From NCBI GenBank assembly GCA_934438075.1, contig CAKSBF010000001.1, positions 434,001-498,000 on the forward strand: a stretch of DNA of 64,000 bases. The letters run 5' to 3'. Each line of letters begins with the position of its first letter. Within the stretch, counting starts at the first letter, position 1. This document shows, one piece after another, positions 53,575-62,686 of the stretch. Below the pieces are notes generated by a model that was not told the DNA's origin, searched no databases, and was given only the letters and a program-made list of their open reading frames with translations. The position numbers were made by a program, and so were the translations under genes. Source of the DNA: an uncultured Clostridia bacterium (GTDB taxonomy: Bacteria > Bacillota > Clostridia > UBA1381 > UBA9506).

Positions 53575-53603
53575 ATTATACTACAATAAGTTAGCCTTGT
53601 CAA
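53575..53603 (-). promoter_or_regulatory. Promoter of the iron repressor gene
   Basis: TTGACA, 17 bases, TATAAT on the minus strand. The spacer contains AGGCTAACTT, which resembles half of a DtxR-family operator, so autoregulation is possible. Confidence 0.7.
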
Positions 53604-53646
53604 ACTCTTTTGTATAAAAAAACAATAAAAAAATTAAAAGAAAGGC

Positions 53647-53704
53647 TTGACAACCCGCGGTTAGTTATGCTAAACTAACCATTGGGAAGTTAGTATCTGC
53701 TAAC
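53647..53704 (+). promoter_or_regulatory. feo promoter with two DtxR-family operators
   Basis: TTGACA (53647-53652), 18 bases, TAAACT. Operator 1 at 53659-53680 has arms GGTTAGTT/AACTAACC and covers the -10. Operator 2 at 53689-53704 has arms GTTAG/CTAAC and lies at the expected transcription start. Centres are 27 bp apart. Confidence 0.8.
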
Positions 53705-53754
53705 TCTTATGAAACGTTAACCGCAGCTTATAACAATCGAAATGGGGGATAAAT

Positions 53755-53967
53755 ATGATGCCACTAACACTCGCGTCCATCGGCGAGGACAACATCATTA
53801 AAAAAATCGGTGGCAAGCCGGAGGTTAAAAAGCATCTCGAAAATCTCGGTTTTGTCGTCGGCGGCAATGTAAAGATTATTAACCAGCTCGGCGGCAATGT
53901 TATTGTAAACGTAAAGGAAGCAAGAATCGCCATCAGCCAGGAAATGGCGCAAAAAATCATGATTTAA
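53755..53967 (+). CDS. feoA: FeoA family protein (first copy)
   Basis: This 70-residue SH3-like protein reads MPLTLASIGEDNIIKKIGG, then HLENLGFVVGGNVKIINQLGGNVIVNVKEARIAI. FeoA assists the ferrous-iron permease FeoB. It is the first gene of the iron-regulated operon and differs clearly from the second FeoA copy 34 bp downstream. GGGG lies six bases before the ATG. Confidence 0.92.
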   Translation: MMPLTLASIGEDNIIKKIGGKPEVKKHLENLGFVVGGNVKIINQLGGNVIVNVKEARIAISQEMAQKIMI

Positions 53968-54001
53968 ACAAAAGGATATTACATAGTAAGGAGGACGTAA
54001 A

Positions 54002-54223
54002 ATGCAAACACTGAAAGAGGCCAAAATCGGTCAAACCGTTACAGTTGTAAAACTCCACGGTGAAGGTGCCGTCAAGCGCCGTATCATGGATATGGGCATT
54101 ACCAAAGGTGTTGAGGTGCACGTGCGCAAGGTTGCACCGCTCGGCGATCCCGTTGAGGTAACCGTACGCGGTTACGAGCTCAGTCTGCGCAAAGCAGATG
54201 CGGAAATGATTGAAGTAAAATAG
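54002..54223 (+). CDS. feoA: FeoA family protein (second copy)
   Basis: This 73-residue SH3-like protein contains GEGAVKRRIMDMGITKGVEV and VAPLGDPVEVTVRGYELSLRK, the standard FeoA core. It is the more typical of the two FeoA copies. AAGGAGG precedes the ATG. feoB begins 166 bp downstream. Confidence 0.94.
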   Translation: MQTLKEAKIGQTVTVVKLHGEGAVKRRIMDMGITKGVEVHVRKVAPLGDPVEVTVRGYELSLRKADAEMIEVK

Positions 54224-54389
54224 CACGAATTAAAAACAAGGATGTAAAATAAAATAAAGCAGACTTCGGAAATGACATTAAGCAAGATATTCCATTCCCA
54301 TCCATATTGCGTTGGCGGTCTTGTCATCTTATTGTACATCGGCCGCGGTCTGTATATTTTTTACAATCCACAGAAAGAGAGGAATTATC

Positions 54390-56894
54390 ATGAATGTAAG
54401 AATCGCTCTTGCCGGTAACCCGAACTGCGGTAAAACTACTTTGTTTAACGCATTGACGGGTTCCAACCAGTTTGTCGGAAACTGGCCCGGTGTTACAGTA
54501 GAGAAAAAAGAAGGAAAACTGAAAAAACATGATGGCGTTACCATTACCGACCTTCCGGGTATTTATTCCCTTTCCCCGTACACCCTGGAAGAGGTTGTTG
54601 CCAGAAATTACTTAATTGGCGAACGTCCGGATGCCATTTTAAACATTGTGGACGGAACAAACCTGGAAAGAAACCTGTATCTTACCACACAGCTGACTGA
54701 ACTTGGCATCCCGGTGGTTATCGCTATTAACATGATGGACATTGTCCGTAAAAACGGTGATAAAATTAACGTTGCCGAGCTTTCCAGAGAGTTGGGATGT
54801 AAGATAGTTGAAATCTCTGCATTAAAAGGTACCGGCATCATGGATGCAGCAGAGGCGGCAATTTTTGCTGCACAAAACGGAAAAACCGTTCCTATGCATA
54901 CCTTCTCCGGTGCAGTTGAACACGCCATTGCTCATATAGAGGAAGCCGTTTTACACGACATGCCGGAAGAGCAGCAAAGATGGTATGCTATCAAGGTTTT
55001 TGAGCGTGACGAGAAAATCATTGCTCAGTTAAATATTGATAAAGGTGTGCTTACCCATATCGAAGAGGACATCAAGGCAGCTGAGGATGAGCTGGACGAT
55101 GATGCTGAGAGTATTATCACCAACGAGCGCTACATATACATTGCCCAACTGATGAAGGGCTGTTATAAAAAGAGAAATGCCGGCAAGCTTTCTACCTCAG
55201 ACAAAATTGACAAGGTCGTAACAAACCGCTGGCTGGGTCTCCCCATCTTTGCTGTTATCATGTTTTTAGTTTATTATATCTCCATGGTAACCGTTGGTTC
55301 CATGGCAACAGACTGGGCAAATGACGGTCTGTTCGGCGATGGATGGCATCTGTTCGGCATTGGTTCCTCAGCATACAGCGAGGTCGCCGATGAATACGGC
55401 GAGGCTTCTCAGGTTGTAAACGGATATATTGAATATGCTGCTGACCACGATGTAGATACGGAAGAAGTGGAAGCTGCTCTTGACAGCGAATCAGAAGATT
55501 TTGACGCCGACAAAGCAAAAACTGCTTTAAATGATTTTGCTGAAAGCGCAAAAGACATCAAAGAGGCAAGTTATACGGTTGTAGATGACGAAACCATGGC
55601 TGATGAAGAAGTTACTTCTTCTTACAGCGATTTACTTTCTGCAATTGAAGTATATGACAAATATGACTGCACAGAGCCTGATCCGGCAGACTATGGCGTA
55701 TGGGTTCCGGGTATTCCGGTGTTAGTCGAAAACGGTTTGACCGCAATCCATTGCGCAGACTGGCTGCAAGGCTTGTTGCTCGACGGTGTAGTTGCCGGTG
55801 TTGGTGCCGTTCTCGGTTTCGTACCGCAGATGTTGGTTCTGTTCTTGTTGCTTGCTTTCTTAGAGGCTTGCGGCTACATGGCTCGTATCGCATTTGTACT
55901 GGACAGAATCTTCCGCAAGTTCGGTCTGTCCGGAAAATCCTTCATCCCGATGCTGATTGGTACGGGCTGCGGCGTTCCGGGTATCATGGCTTCCAGAACC
56001 ATTGAAAATGACCGTGACAGAAAAATGACCATTATGACTACCACCTTCATCCCCTGTGGTGCAAAGGTTCCGTTTATCTCAATGATTGCCGGCGCAATTT
56101 TCGGCGGTTCGGCATGGATTGCAACTTCGGCATATTTCGTTGGAATGGCAGCTATCATCATTTCCGGTATCATGCTGAAAAAGACAAAAATGTTTTCCGG
56201 CGACCCGGCTCCGTTTGTTATGGAGCTTCCGGCATACCATTTACCGACTGTTTCCAACGTTCTCCGTTCTATGTGGGAACGCGGCTGGTCATTTATTAAA
56301 AAAGCAGGAACCATCATTCTGCTTTCTACCATTATTGTTTGGTTTACCACCTATTTCGGATTTGTTGACGGTAAGTTTACCATGCTTTCCGAAGATCAAA
56401 TCGACGCCAGCATCTTAGCAGCTGTCGGCAACGCCATTGCATGGCTGTTTGCTCCTCTTGGCTGGGGTAACTGGCAATCGGCAGTTGCATCCATTACCGG
56501 TCTTATCGCAAAAGAAAACATTGTTGGTACAATGGGTATTCTTTACGGCGGCACGGGAACGGTATATGCAAACCTTGCGGAGGCATTCACCGGAATCAGC
56601 GGTTATTCCTTCCTCGTATTTAACCTGCTGTGCGCTCCTTGTTTTGCGGCAATCGGTGCTATCAAGCGCGAAATGAACAATGCAAAATGGACCTGGTTTG
56701 CTATCGGCTATCAGTGTGGCTTTGCATATGCTGTTGCGCTGATGATTAACCAGTTTGGTATGCTGTTTACAGGTAATGCAAACATAATCGGTGTTATCGC
56801 ATCAATTATCGTACTTGCGTTCATTGTCTACATGCTCTTTAAACCTTACAAAGAGGCTAACAAGCTGAATGCAAATGTAAAAATTTCTGCATAA
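54390..56894 (+). CDS. feoB: Ferrous iron transport protein B
   Basis: This 834-residue protein has an N-terminal G domain with GNPNCGKTT (residues 9-17), DLPG (54-57), NMMD (114-117) and SALKG (143-147), then a helical GDI domain. Two Gate regions follow in the membrane part: CGYMARIAFVLDRIFRKFGL with GTGCGVPGIMASR, and the later WERGWSFIKKAGTIILLS. Unusually, about 115 acidic, Ala/Asp/Glu-rich residues (roughly 313-430) lie between the first membrane helix and the PGIPVLVENGL segment. The ATG at 54390 follows AGAGAGGA. It imports Fe2+ across the cytoplasmic membrane. Confidence 0.97.
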   Translation: MNVRIALAGNPNCGKTTLFNALTGSNQFVGNWPGVTVEKKEGKLKKHDGVTITDLPGIYSLSPYTLEEVVARNYLIGERPDAILNIVDGTNLERNLYLTTQLTELGIPVVIAINMMDIVRKNGDKINVAELSRELGCKIVEISALKGTGIMDAAEAAIFAAQNGKTVPMHTFSGAVEHAIAHIEEAVLHDMPEEQQRWYAIKVFERDEKIIAQLNIDKGVLTHIEEDIKAAEDELDDDAESIITNERYIYIAQLMKGCYKKRNAGKLSTSDKIDKVVTNRWLGLPIFAVIMFLVYYISMVTVGSMATDWANDGLFGDGWHLFGIGSSAYSEVADEYGEASQVVNGYIEYAADHDVDTEEVEAALDSESEDFDADKAKTALNDFAESAKDIKEASYTVVDDETMADEEVTSSYSDLLSAIEVYDKYDCTEPDPADYGVWVPGIPVLVENGLTAIHCADWLQGLLLDGVVAGVGAVLGFVPQMLVLFLLLAFLEACGYMARIAFVLDRIFRKFGLSGKSFIPMLIGTGCGVPGIMASRTIENDRDRKMTIMTTTFIPCGAKVPFISMIAGAIFGGSAWIATSAYFVGMAAIIISGIMLKKTKMFSGDPAPFVMELPAYHLPTVSNVLRSMWERGWSFIKKAGTIILLSTIIVWFTTYFGFVDGKFTMLSEDQIDASILAAVGNAIAWLFAPLGWGNWQSAVASITGLIAKENIVGTMGILYGGTGTVYANLAEAFTGISGYSFLVFNLLCAPCFAAIGAIKREMNNAKWTWFAIGYQCGFAYAVALMINQFGMLFTGNANIIGVIASIIVLAFIVYMLFKPYKEANKLNANVKISA

Positions 56895-56929
56895 AATCAA
56901 AATAAAAAAGGCTAAAGGAGGAATCACCC

Positions 56930-57103
56930 ATGCTTCAATGGTTATCGGAAAACATTGCAACCATCATTATCTGCGCGGTGCTCGCCGTTGCAGTTGCAGG
57001 AATCATCATTTATTTGATTCGTAACAAAAAAAGAGGGAAATCCTCCTGCGGCTGCGGTTGTGCAAGCTGCGCCATGAAGGGCGCATGCCACAGCAAAAAG
57101 TAA
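56930..57103 (+). CDS. FeoB-associated Cys-rich membrane protein
   Basis: This 57-residue protein has one membrane helix (TIIICAVLAVAVAGIIIYLI) followed by a basic patch and a Cys-rich tail (SSCGCGCASCAMKGACHSKK, five Cys and one His). This is the small partner often encoded right after FeoB in Firmicutes. It probably binds iron on the cytoplasmic side. AGGAGG lies upstream of the ATG. Confidence 0.9.
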   Translation: MLQWLSENIATIIICAVLAVAVAGIIIYLIRNKKRGKSSCGCGCASCAMKGACHSKK

Positions 57104-57122
57104 ATCCGTGTTGTAGGGTGGC

Positions 57123-57163
57123 GCTGCAGTAAAATGAAATCATTTTGCTGCAGCCCCATTTTT
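57123..57163 (+). terminator. Terminator within the feo locus
   Basis: GCTGCAGTAAAATG-AAAT-CATTTTGCTGCAGC (one wobble) followed by CCCATTTTTA, between the Cys-rich protein and the DUF2325 gene. Confidence 0.85.
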
Positions 57164-57204
57164 ACCGCTCGTTTATCAATTTTAATATAAAACAGGAGGC
57201 GAAA

Positions 57205-57495
57205 ATGAGTGTAGTCATTGTTGGCGGTCATGATCGTATGCACTGCCGTTACAAAGAAATTTGTAAAAAATTTGGCTGTAAATGCAAGGTATTTACACAG
57301 TGCCCTGCAAATTTTAAAAACCAAATCGGCAATCCTGACATGGTTGTTATTTTTACAAAAACCGTTGCACACAAAATGGTAAGTGCAGCAACAGAGCAGG
57401 CAGAAAAATCCGGCGCGTGCATCATGCATTGCCATTCTTCCGGAGCCTGTGCATTAAATGGTGTTTTAACAGAGTATTTCGCGAAAGCAAATTAA
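57205..57495 (+). CDS. DUF2325 family protein
   Basis: This 96-residue protein begins SVVIVGGHDRMHCRYKEICK and has CKVFTQCPANF, DMVVIFTKTVAHKM and MHCHSSGACAL. These are the Gly-Gly-His and Cys/His elements of DUF2325, which are often found beside feo genes. A metal-binding role is plausible but not established. The ATG at 57205 has AGGAGG upstream; the ORF extends 20 codons further without support. A terminator separates it from the feo genes. Confidence 0.88.
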   Translation: MSVVIVGGHDRMHCRYKEICKKFGCKCKVFTQCPANFKNQIGNPDMVVIFTKTVAHKMVSAATEQAEKSGACIMHCHSSGACALNGVLTEYFAKAN

Positions 57496-58068
57496 TTTTT
57501 TGCACACCAGTTAGTCTTTTCTAACCAATAATAAAAATGAATGTCCAATGGTATCGCCCTATGCATACCGTAAATTTCGTAAAAGCAGCTTTTACTGCTT
57601 AAGATACAAAAGCAACCTCTTTTGTTCCGAATGGTCTTATCATTTGGAACTAATCCTTACGAAAGGGGCTGCAAAAAAATCAGAGCACAATTCACTCACA
57701 AAAGTACATGATAAAAATTCGCTTCTCCGGCTTATTGCAGCAATGCGACCAGCCTGAGAAAAATTGGTTTTAAACCGGATTTCTATTATTTTGTACGTAG
57801 ACAAACTGCCTTAACAAACAAGCTCCCGGTGTACCCACATACGCCACCAGACGTTCTAAAGTGCCGTTTCATCGCTCTTTGGAACAGGTTTGTTAATTCA
57901 AAAACATTTTCCTAAACACTCTCTTATATGCTCCGGTTTTATTTGCAGCCCCTCTTTATCCTTTATTTTCTTACAGATCTATTGATTTCATATCCATTTT
58001 CTCCGCTTTTTCTTTTAATCTCCTGTCATCATGAAAGAATTTGCATGTAAAAAAGAGATTTTACAGGT
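57496..58068 (+). other. Gene-poor gap with an orphan iron-type operator
   Basis: This ~570-bp stretch has no convincing ORF. At 57510-57525 is GTTAG-TCTTTT-CTAAC, the same architecture as operator 2 of the feo promoter. A hairpin near 57763-57780 (GGTTT/AAACC with flanking AAAT/ATTT) is followed by a T-rich stretch. A short iron-regulated transcript between the two is conceivable but not demonstrated. Confidence 0.45.
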
Positions 58069-58095
58069 TGTTTTCGCGAAACAGCCATATTATAA
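58069..58095 (+). promoter_or_regulatory. Promoter with overlapping palindrome before the GH105 gene
   Basis: TTGTTT, 17 bases, TATAAT. The palindrome TGTTTTCGCGAAACA (58069-58083, one extra T) overlaps the -35 and spacer and may be a LacI- or AraC-type operator. Confidence 0.5.
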
Positions 58096-58137
58096 TATAT
58101 ACTGCAAATACTATATTTAAATATAGGAGTGTGTAGT

Positions 58138-59232
58138 ATGGACAAAAATACAGCTTTACAAGCAGCATGCAACATGTGCGATACGATTATGAGAAAATTC
58201 CCCCATGCCATTCTGCCTCCGGAAGCCTCTTTTCACTATCATGCCGGTGTATTTCTTTCAGGAATGCTCCGCTGCTACCTGCTCACCGGAAACGAAAAAT
58301 ATTTTAATTATATAAAAGCATGGGCGGACTCCAACATAGATGAAAACGGAGAAATTCCCTCCCAAAACAAAGAACATCTTGATGATTTGCAGGCGGGAAA
58401 TCTCTTGTTTTTGTTATACGATAAAACAAAAGATATACGTTACCGCAAAGCGCTTGATTCCCTGCCTCCGCTGCTGAAAAGCTGGCGCAAAAATGCGGAA
58501 GGCGGCTTTTGGCATAAAGATTTTCGCGTAAATCAAATGTGGCTGGACGGACTTTACATGGCGGGACCTCTCGCGGTCCGCTATGGTGCGCAAACCGGAG
58601 ATGATGAATATCTTTCCATCATGTGTAAACAGGCAATGCTGATGAAAAAGCATATGAAAGACGAAAAAACAGGTTTGTATTACCATGCCTGGGACGAAGA
58701 CAAGGCAGAAGATTGGGCAAACCCCGTCACAGGTACAGCACCGGAATTTTGGGGTCGTGCCGATGGCTGGTATTGCACCGCTTTACTCGATATGCTCGAT
58801 TTTATTCCGGAGACAAACCCTGTTTATCAGAAATTTGCAGCTACTGCCGCCGACTTGCTCCGCGCTTTGGTTCGTGTTCAAGATCCCGAAGACGGCCGTT
58901 GGTTTCAAGTTCTCGACAAGGGCGGCTGCAAGGGCAACTGGCATGAAAACTCCTGCTCCTGCCTGTTTGTCTACTGTCTGTTAAAGGCAATCAGCAAAAA
59001 CATATTGAGCAAAGAATATCTCCGTTACGCCGAAAAAGGTTTCGACGCAGTGCTTCGTTCCCTGAAATACAGCGGAGACGATATTATTTTAGATGACATT
59101 TGCCAGGGTACAAGCGTCGGAAATTATGAATATTACTGCAACCGTCCCAGAAGACAGAATGACCTCCATGGTGCCGGAGCATTTATCCTGATGTGCACGC
59201 AGGCGGCAATAACACTCGATGCGAAAAGCTAA
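58138..59232 (+). CDS. GH105/GH88-family unsaturated uronyl hydrolase
   Basis: This 364-residue (alpha/alpha)6-barrel enzyme resembles YteR. NQMWLDGLYMAGPL contains the expected catalytic Asp. EFWGRADGWYCTALLDML and WHENSCSCLFVYCLLKA follow the family pattern. It removes an unsaturated galacturonyl or glucuronyl residue from lyase products such as rhamnogalacturonan disaccharides. No signal peptide, so cytoplasmic. The ATG at 58138 follows GGAG by eight bases. The next gene encodes a membrane-bound AraC regulator, probably its controller. Confidence 0.9.
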   Translation: MDKNTALQAACNMCDTIMRKFPHAILPPEASFHYHAGVFLSGMLRCYLLTGNEKYFNYIKAWADSNIDENGEIPSQNKEHLDDLQAGNLLFLLYDKTKDIRYRKALDSLPPLLKSWRKNAEGGFWHKDFRVNQMWLDGLYMAGPLAVRYGAQTGDDEYLSIMCKQAMLMKKHMKDEKTGLYYHAWDEDKAEDWANPVTGTAPEFWGRADGWYCTALLDMLDFIPETNPVYQKFAATAADLLRALVRVQDPEDGRWFQVLDKGGCKGNWHENSCSCLFVYCLLKAISKNILSKEYLRYAEKGFDAVLRSLKYSGDDIILDDICQGTSVGNYEYYCNRPRRQNDLHGAGAFILMCTQAAITLDAKS

Positions 59233-59315
59233 AACCGGCAATCTGCCACTTTTATATGCAATACCGATAACACGGACATTTCTGTTTTTCTGTCCGGGCA
59301 AGGAGTCTTTCTGAC

Positions 59316-61619
59316 ATGAAACATAAAACGCTGAAGCCAAACAACGGCAGTGCTTTGAAAAAGTTTATTTTTTCCTATCTTCTCATTTTGTGCGTGCCGA
59401 TAATCTTTACCACCGTCACGCTTACCACTGTCAGCTCAAGCATAAAAAAAGCAACCGAGGACGAAACCTTTTATATGCTTAGTCTTTTGCAAACAGAAAT
59501 GGACACGCTGTTCAACAGCTTGAAAAAATCCGGTTATTCGCTTATTATCAGCACGGAGACCAACCTGTTTGAAAACACACCCGAAGGCCGCAGCGACTAC
59601 ACGGCTTTTATTAAAAAGCAGAGAATGGTTTCTTACAATTCGGAAGATTTTGCTGTATATTTCAAAGAGGAAAACCTCATCGTATCCTCCACAGGCTACT
59701 ATACCGATCCCCGAAATTATTACGACAGTTATTTTTATAATACCAATATTTCCTATGATGATTTTTATAACACCATGCTCTGCAGCAGCTCCTCCCGTTT
59801 TGTGCCGATACGCAACATACAGACCGGTGTAGAAAGTATTCAATATGTGCTTCCCTCCGGTTTTGACCCCGAGCTTCGCAGTGTTTGTGTTATCACCTCT
59901 CTTTCTGCCGAACGTTACACCTCTGTCATCCGCAGCATGGAGAAAAAGCTGAACACCTCTGTGATGGTCTTAAATAAACGAAACGAAAAAATATTTGCCG
60001 GTACGCAAGATACGGTAACTACCGACTATCGCAACTACCCTGCGGACCGCGGCATGATCATCAGCGACATTGACGGCACCGCCATGGTACAGAGCTACAT
60101 TTCCTCCGATATTGCCGACTGGAAATATATTTCCACCAAGCCGGAGCGCGAATTTTGGCAGCGAAGCTATTATATCCGAACGGTATGGCTGTTTACTCTG
60201 CTTTCCTGTCTGCTGATCGGTCTCACACTAGTCATAGTTTTAACACGCAAAAGCTATAACCCCATAAAAAAGCTGACAGATGAAATGAAAAAAATCGGTA
60301 CGCCTCATAAAAGCGAAAACGAATTTCAGATCATAGAAGACACCGTGAAACAAATCGTCTCACAATATAACGACCTTTCAGATTATCTAAAGTCCCAGAA
60401 AAGGGCGCTGACCGGTATCTTTTTGGGGCGGCTTCTGCGCAATGAATTAGATACATCAAAATCAGTTTTCAGCGAGCTGCAAAAGTATGACATAGCTTTT
60501 CCTTATCAAAATTATTTGGTATTAATTATTCGCGCAAGCAATCTGGAAGAGCTTTTTGCCGATGACAATGATCGGGAATTAGCGCTTTCCGAAAAGGTAA
60601 TTTTAACAGATTTAATCTTATCCAATATTGCTTTAGAGCTTTTAAAAGAAAAATACATTGCTGTTTCTGCAGAAATAGATGAAAAAACGGTCATTATTTT
60701 AAATACGGACAACACAGACCCAAACACTGTAACTACAGATGTAAATATCGCCCTGCACCAGCTGTGTGAAGTCGCCTCGGCGGAGTTTAAACTGCATCTG
60801 CTTTGCGCAGTCAGCAATCTGCACCAAACCATAGATAACCTGCCCTCTTGTTACCTTGAGGCGGAAAAAGCCCTGGCGCTTGCCGGCGTATATCTGAGCG
60901 ATACCTCCATTGTGCATTATGAAGCCATTCGCCAAAACCACGAAAACACCGGTTTTTATTCCTTCGACAGCGCCAAACAGCTTGAAAACTGGCTGAAGGC
61001 AGGCAACGCTCAAATGGCAAAGCGCGCTATTAGTGAGTTTATAGAAAACAATTGTAAAAATATTACCTCATTGCCCCAGGTAAAAGGCTATGTATTTTTA
61101 GTTGCTACAACACTTTCTAAAACATATTATGACCTCTACAGTGTTGCGGGCATCGAAAAAACAACAACAGATGAAGACATTTTCGAAGCGCTCGACCGCT
61201 GCAAAAATTCCAGTGAAATGCTTGACATTCTCTACGAAGCCATAGATGCGCTATGCCTGTCGGTAAACGAAGATCAAGACTACATGCATAACAATGTTTC
61301 CAACCGCGTAAAGGCCATTGTAAACGCCCACTACAGCAACAGTAACCTGTCTGTCGGCATGATTGGCGATATGGTTGAGCTGGTACCCAATTATCTCTCT
61401 ACCGTTTTCAAAAAGCAAACCGGACAGTCCCTTTTAGACTATATCCAGTCCGTCAGAATTCAAATGGCAAAGGAACTTTTAAGAGACAGCAACCGCGGTC
61501 TAAAGGACATCAGCATAGAAGTCGGCTTTACCAATACCGATTCCTTTACCCGTGTTTTTAAAAAGCACGAAGGAATCACCCCGGGGCAATACCGTAAACA
61601 GCAGCGGCAGAACCAGTAA
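59316..61619 (+). CDS. Membrane-bound AraC-family regulator with extracellular sensor
   Basis: This 767-residue protein has two membrane helices (FIFSYLLILCVPIIFTTVTL near 17-36 and VWLFTLLSCLLIGLTLVIVL near 290-310). They enclose a ~250-residue Cache-like extracellular domain. A HAMP-like linker follows, then a cytoplasmic helical region, and a C-terminal AraC DNA-binding domain (LVPNYLSTVFKKQTGQSL; VGFTNTDSFTRVFKKHEG). Such one-component sensors in Firmicutes control glycan-use genes. It is 84 bp downstream of the GH105 gene in the same direction. AAGGAG precedes the ATG. Confidence 0.92.
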   Translation: MKHKTLKPNNGSALKKFIFSYLLILCVPIIFTTVTLTTVSSSIKKATEDETFYMLSLLQTEMDTLFNSLKKSGYSLIISTETNLFENTPEGRSDYTAFIKKQRMVSYNSEDFAVYFKEENLIVSSTGYYTDPRNYYDSYFYNTNISYDDFYNTMLCSSSSRFVPIRNIQTGVESIQYVLPSGFDPELRSVCVITSLSAERYTSVIRSMEKKLNTSVMVLNKRNEKIFAGTQDTVTTDYRNYPADRGMIISDIDGTAMVQSYISSDIADWKYISTKPEREFWQRSYYIRTVWLFTLLSCLLIGLTLVIVLTRKSYNPIKKLTDEMKKIGTPHKSENEFQIIEDTVKQIVSQYNDLSDYLKSQKRALTGIFLGRLLRNELDTSKSVFSELQKYDIAFPYQNYLVLIIRASNLEELFADDNDRELALSEKVILTDLILSNIALELLKEKYIAVSAEIDEKTVIILNTDNTDPNTVTTDVNIALHQLCEVASAEFKLHLLCAVSNLHQTIDNLPSCYLEAEKALALAGVYLSDTSIVHYEAIRQNHENTGFYSFDSAKQLENWLKAGNAQMAKRAISEFIENNCKNITSLPQVKGYVFLVATTLSKTYYDLYSVAGIEKTTTDEDIFEALDRCKNSSEMLDILYEAIDALCLSVNEDQDYMHNNVSNRVKAIVNAHYSNSNLSVGMIGDMVELVPNYLSTVFKKQTGQSLLDYIQSVRIQMAKELLRDSNRGLKDISIEVGFTNTDSFTRVFKKHEGITPGQYRKQQRQNQ

Positions 61620-61631
61620 CAGCCAAACAAC

Positions 61632-61696
61632 AAAAAGGCGGAAAATATGTACACACCAAAAGGCAAATATTCTTGGTGTATATCATATTTTCCGCC
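61632..61696. terminator. Long bidirectional terminator between the AraC and EamA genes
   Basis: GGCGGAAAATAT/ATATTTTCCGCC (12 bp) with an inner ACACCAA/TTGGTGT (7 bp). A run of five A at 61632-61636 gives TTTTT on the minus strand, so it fits the EamA gene best. Confidence 0.85.
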
Positions 61697-61708
61697 ATTC
61701 TATTAAGT

Positions 61709-62605
61709 TTATTTATTTTTAAAATTAATATTAAGCAACAGCACAGCCGATAAAATCAGCAGGATGCCGATCAGCTTAGAAACCGTCAGTTCCGCATGAA
61801 AAAAACCAAAGCCAATAACCGCTGCCACCACCGGTTCTATGGTAGCAATTATAACAGCCGCAGACGCAGGTGTATGCCGCAACCCAAGCATGTAGATAAG
61901 ATATGGCAAAACAGTCTCGAAAACGCCAAAGGCAACCGCCCACAAAATAATCTCTCCATGCGCCGCTGTTTGAAAAACATGAACCGGATTAACAAAGAAT
62001 GCAGACGCTGCAGCCGCAAAAATAAAAGTATAGGTAGTGATGGTCAAACTGCTGTAACCCCTGCGAATACCCAACTGGCCGAATATGCCGTACAGTCCGT
62101 AAAGAAATCCTGTCGCCAGCCCAATCAGCATACCGGCGACCGACACACCTCCCTGCTGAGAAAAGATACCTGACAAAACCAGGCATCCGCTGACTGTCAC
62201 CAAAACAGCAGCACCTTTCTGTAACGTAATTTTTTCCCGAAAAAGCACGGCCGACAACAACACCACAAACACAGGAGCGCTATACATAAGCGCAGCCGCT
62301 ACAGGAAGAGAGGCTAATTTAATGCAGGTAAAATAGCAAAAATTAAAAAATACAAAACTCACAACACCCGTGCCGATAACAATCCATACATCGCGCAGAT
62401 GAAACCGCAGACTTTTTCTGTCTGCAAAGACAACATATAAGACTAAAGCAATAGCTGCCGTTAAAGTGCGCAGAAAAACAATTTCCATGGAACTGAGTCC
62501 AAAATCTGACAGCCGATCCACAAAAATACCTATCGTTCCCCATATTATAGCCGCAATAAAAATACACATCATCGACTGCGAACGCTGCCCTTTTTCTGTT
62601 TTCAC
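61709..62605 (-). CDS. EamA family (DMT superfamily) transporter
   Basis: This 298-residue protein has ten hydrophobic helices in two EamA repeats. It begins IAAIIWGTIGIFVDRL and later has FGVFETVLPYLIYMLGLRHTPASAA and TIEPVVAAVIGFGFFHAEL, the two typical repeat ends. The substrate is unknown; family members export amino acids or metabolites. The start may be GTG at 62605, but its ribosome site is weak; ATG 62572 is an alternative. Confidence 0.9.
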   Translation of the reverse strand: MKTEKGQRSQSMMCIFIAAIIWGTIGIFVDRLSDFGLSSMEIVFLRTLTAAIALVLYVVFADRKSLRFHLRDVWIVIGTGVVSFVFFNFCYFTCIKLASLPVAAALMYSAPVFVVLLSAVLFREKITLQKGAAVLVTVSGCLVLSGIFSQQGGVSVAGMLIGLATGFLYGLYGIFGQLGIRRGYSSLTITTYTFIFAAAASAFFVNPVHVFQTAAHGEIILWAVAFGVFETVLPYLIYMLGLRHTPASAAVIIATIEPVVAAVIGFGFFHAELTVSKLIGILLILSAVLLLNINFKNK

Positions 62606-62686
62606 AAAACATCACTCATTTCCTGTTTTTTGCTTTTATATTATACCACAAGTGCAAGTCGCAGTCGGCTTGCTTCACACCGGTTC

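Noticed and set aside
57548..57757. 69-codon ORF in the gap after the DUF2325 gene
   Set aside because: No ribosome site, no recognisable motif and composition like non-coding sequence.
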